15,850 nt of DNA from Dialister sp. (lineage in GTDB: Bacteria; Bacillota; Negativicutes; Veillonellales; Dialisteraceae). Location of the stretch: the NCBI GenBank assembly GCA_022722495.1, contig JAIJLI010000018.1, positions 1-15,850 on the forward strand, given 5' to 3'. The notes under the pieces are model-generated. The model was not told where the DNA came from. It searched no databases and worked only from the letters and a program-made list of their open reading frames with translations. Positions 15,796 through 15,850 of the stretch are shown in pieces. Every line of letters starts with the position of its first letter. The first letter of the stretch is position 1. A program made the translations under genes and the position numbers.

Positions 15796-15850
15796 GAGGC
15801 GGCTACCTACTCTCCCGCATTGCATTGCAGTACCATCGGCGCAAGTGAGC
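15796..15850 (-). rRNA. rrf: 5S ribosomal RNA, 3' part (runs off the window)
   Basis: Read on the minus strand, the last 55 bases contain GCGCCGATGGTACTGC, then GGGAGAGTAGGTAGCCGCCT, the conserved 3' half of Bacteroidota 5S rRNA. The terminal AGCCGCCT would pair with the 5' end of the molecule, which lies outside the window. The exact 3' end is uncertain by two or three bases. Its presence suggests a complete rRNA operon upstream, beyond the right edge. Confidence 0.9.

Overview
The window comes from a bacterium of the phylum Bacteroidota, most likely a Prevotella/Segatella-type member of the Bacteroidales. The evidence is FimA/Mfa1-type (type V) pilins, a FimB/Mfa2 anchor, DUF3575 and DUF3868 proteins, a C-terminal type IX secretion (T9SS) sorting domain, and promoter motifs of the TTTG...TAnnTTTG kind. 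The species is an inference, since no species marker beyond a partial 5S rRNA is present.

Every supported gene lies on the minus strand, so the locus reads from right to left. At the right edge is the 3' part of a 5S rRNA gene, followed by its terminator (15744-15784). About 340 bases of spacer follow, holding a good -7 promoter box (15532-15539). Next comes a two-gene unit: a small DUF3575 outer-membrane-like protein (14871-15446) and a DUF3868/OmpA-like/TPR protein (13429-14853). A long hairpin with a T-tract (13331-13413) closes this unit.

An AT-rich leader (13186-13330) then precedes five closely packed genes. In order of transcription they are an Mfa1-like shaft pilin (11389-13185), an Mfa2-like anchor (10268-11347), two accessory pilin-like lipoproteins (8735-10222 and 7197-8678), and a 2215-residue secreted protein with a T9SS C-terminal domain (515-7162). 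The order shaft, anchor, minor subunits, large T9SS protein parallels mfa1-mfa2-mfa3-mfa4-mfa5 of Porphyromonas gingivalis. The terminal protein is much larger than Mfa5 and has no von Willebrand A motif that I can see. A strong hairpin terminator (373-434) ends the operon.

Immediately beyond that terminator, an exact TTTG-N20-TATGTTTG promoter (331-362) drives a separate small gene of 52 codons (105-263) that I do not recognise.

In the likely working model, pilin precursors are exported as lipoproteins, lose an N-terminal strand after an arginine, and polymerise by donor-strand exchange on the Mfa2-like anchor. The accessory subunits and the giant T9SS protein would form the adhesive end. 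The DUF3575/DUF3868 pair probably provides an outer-membrane or periplasmic assembly or cell-wall function. No mobile element, CRISPR array or tRNA was seen.
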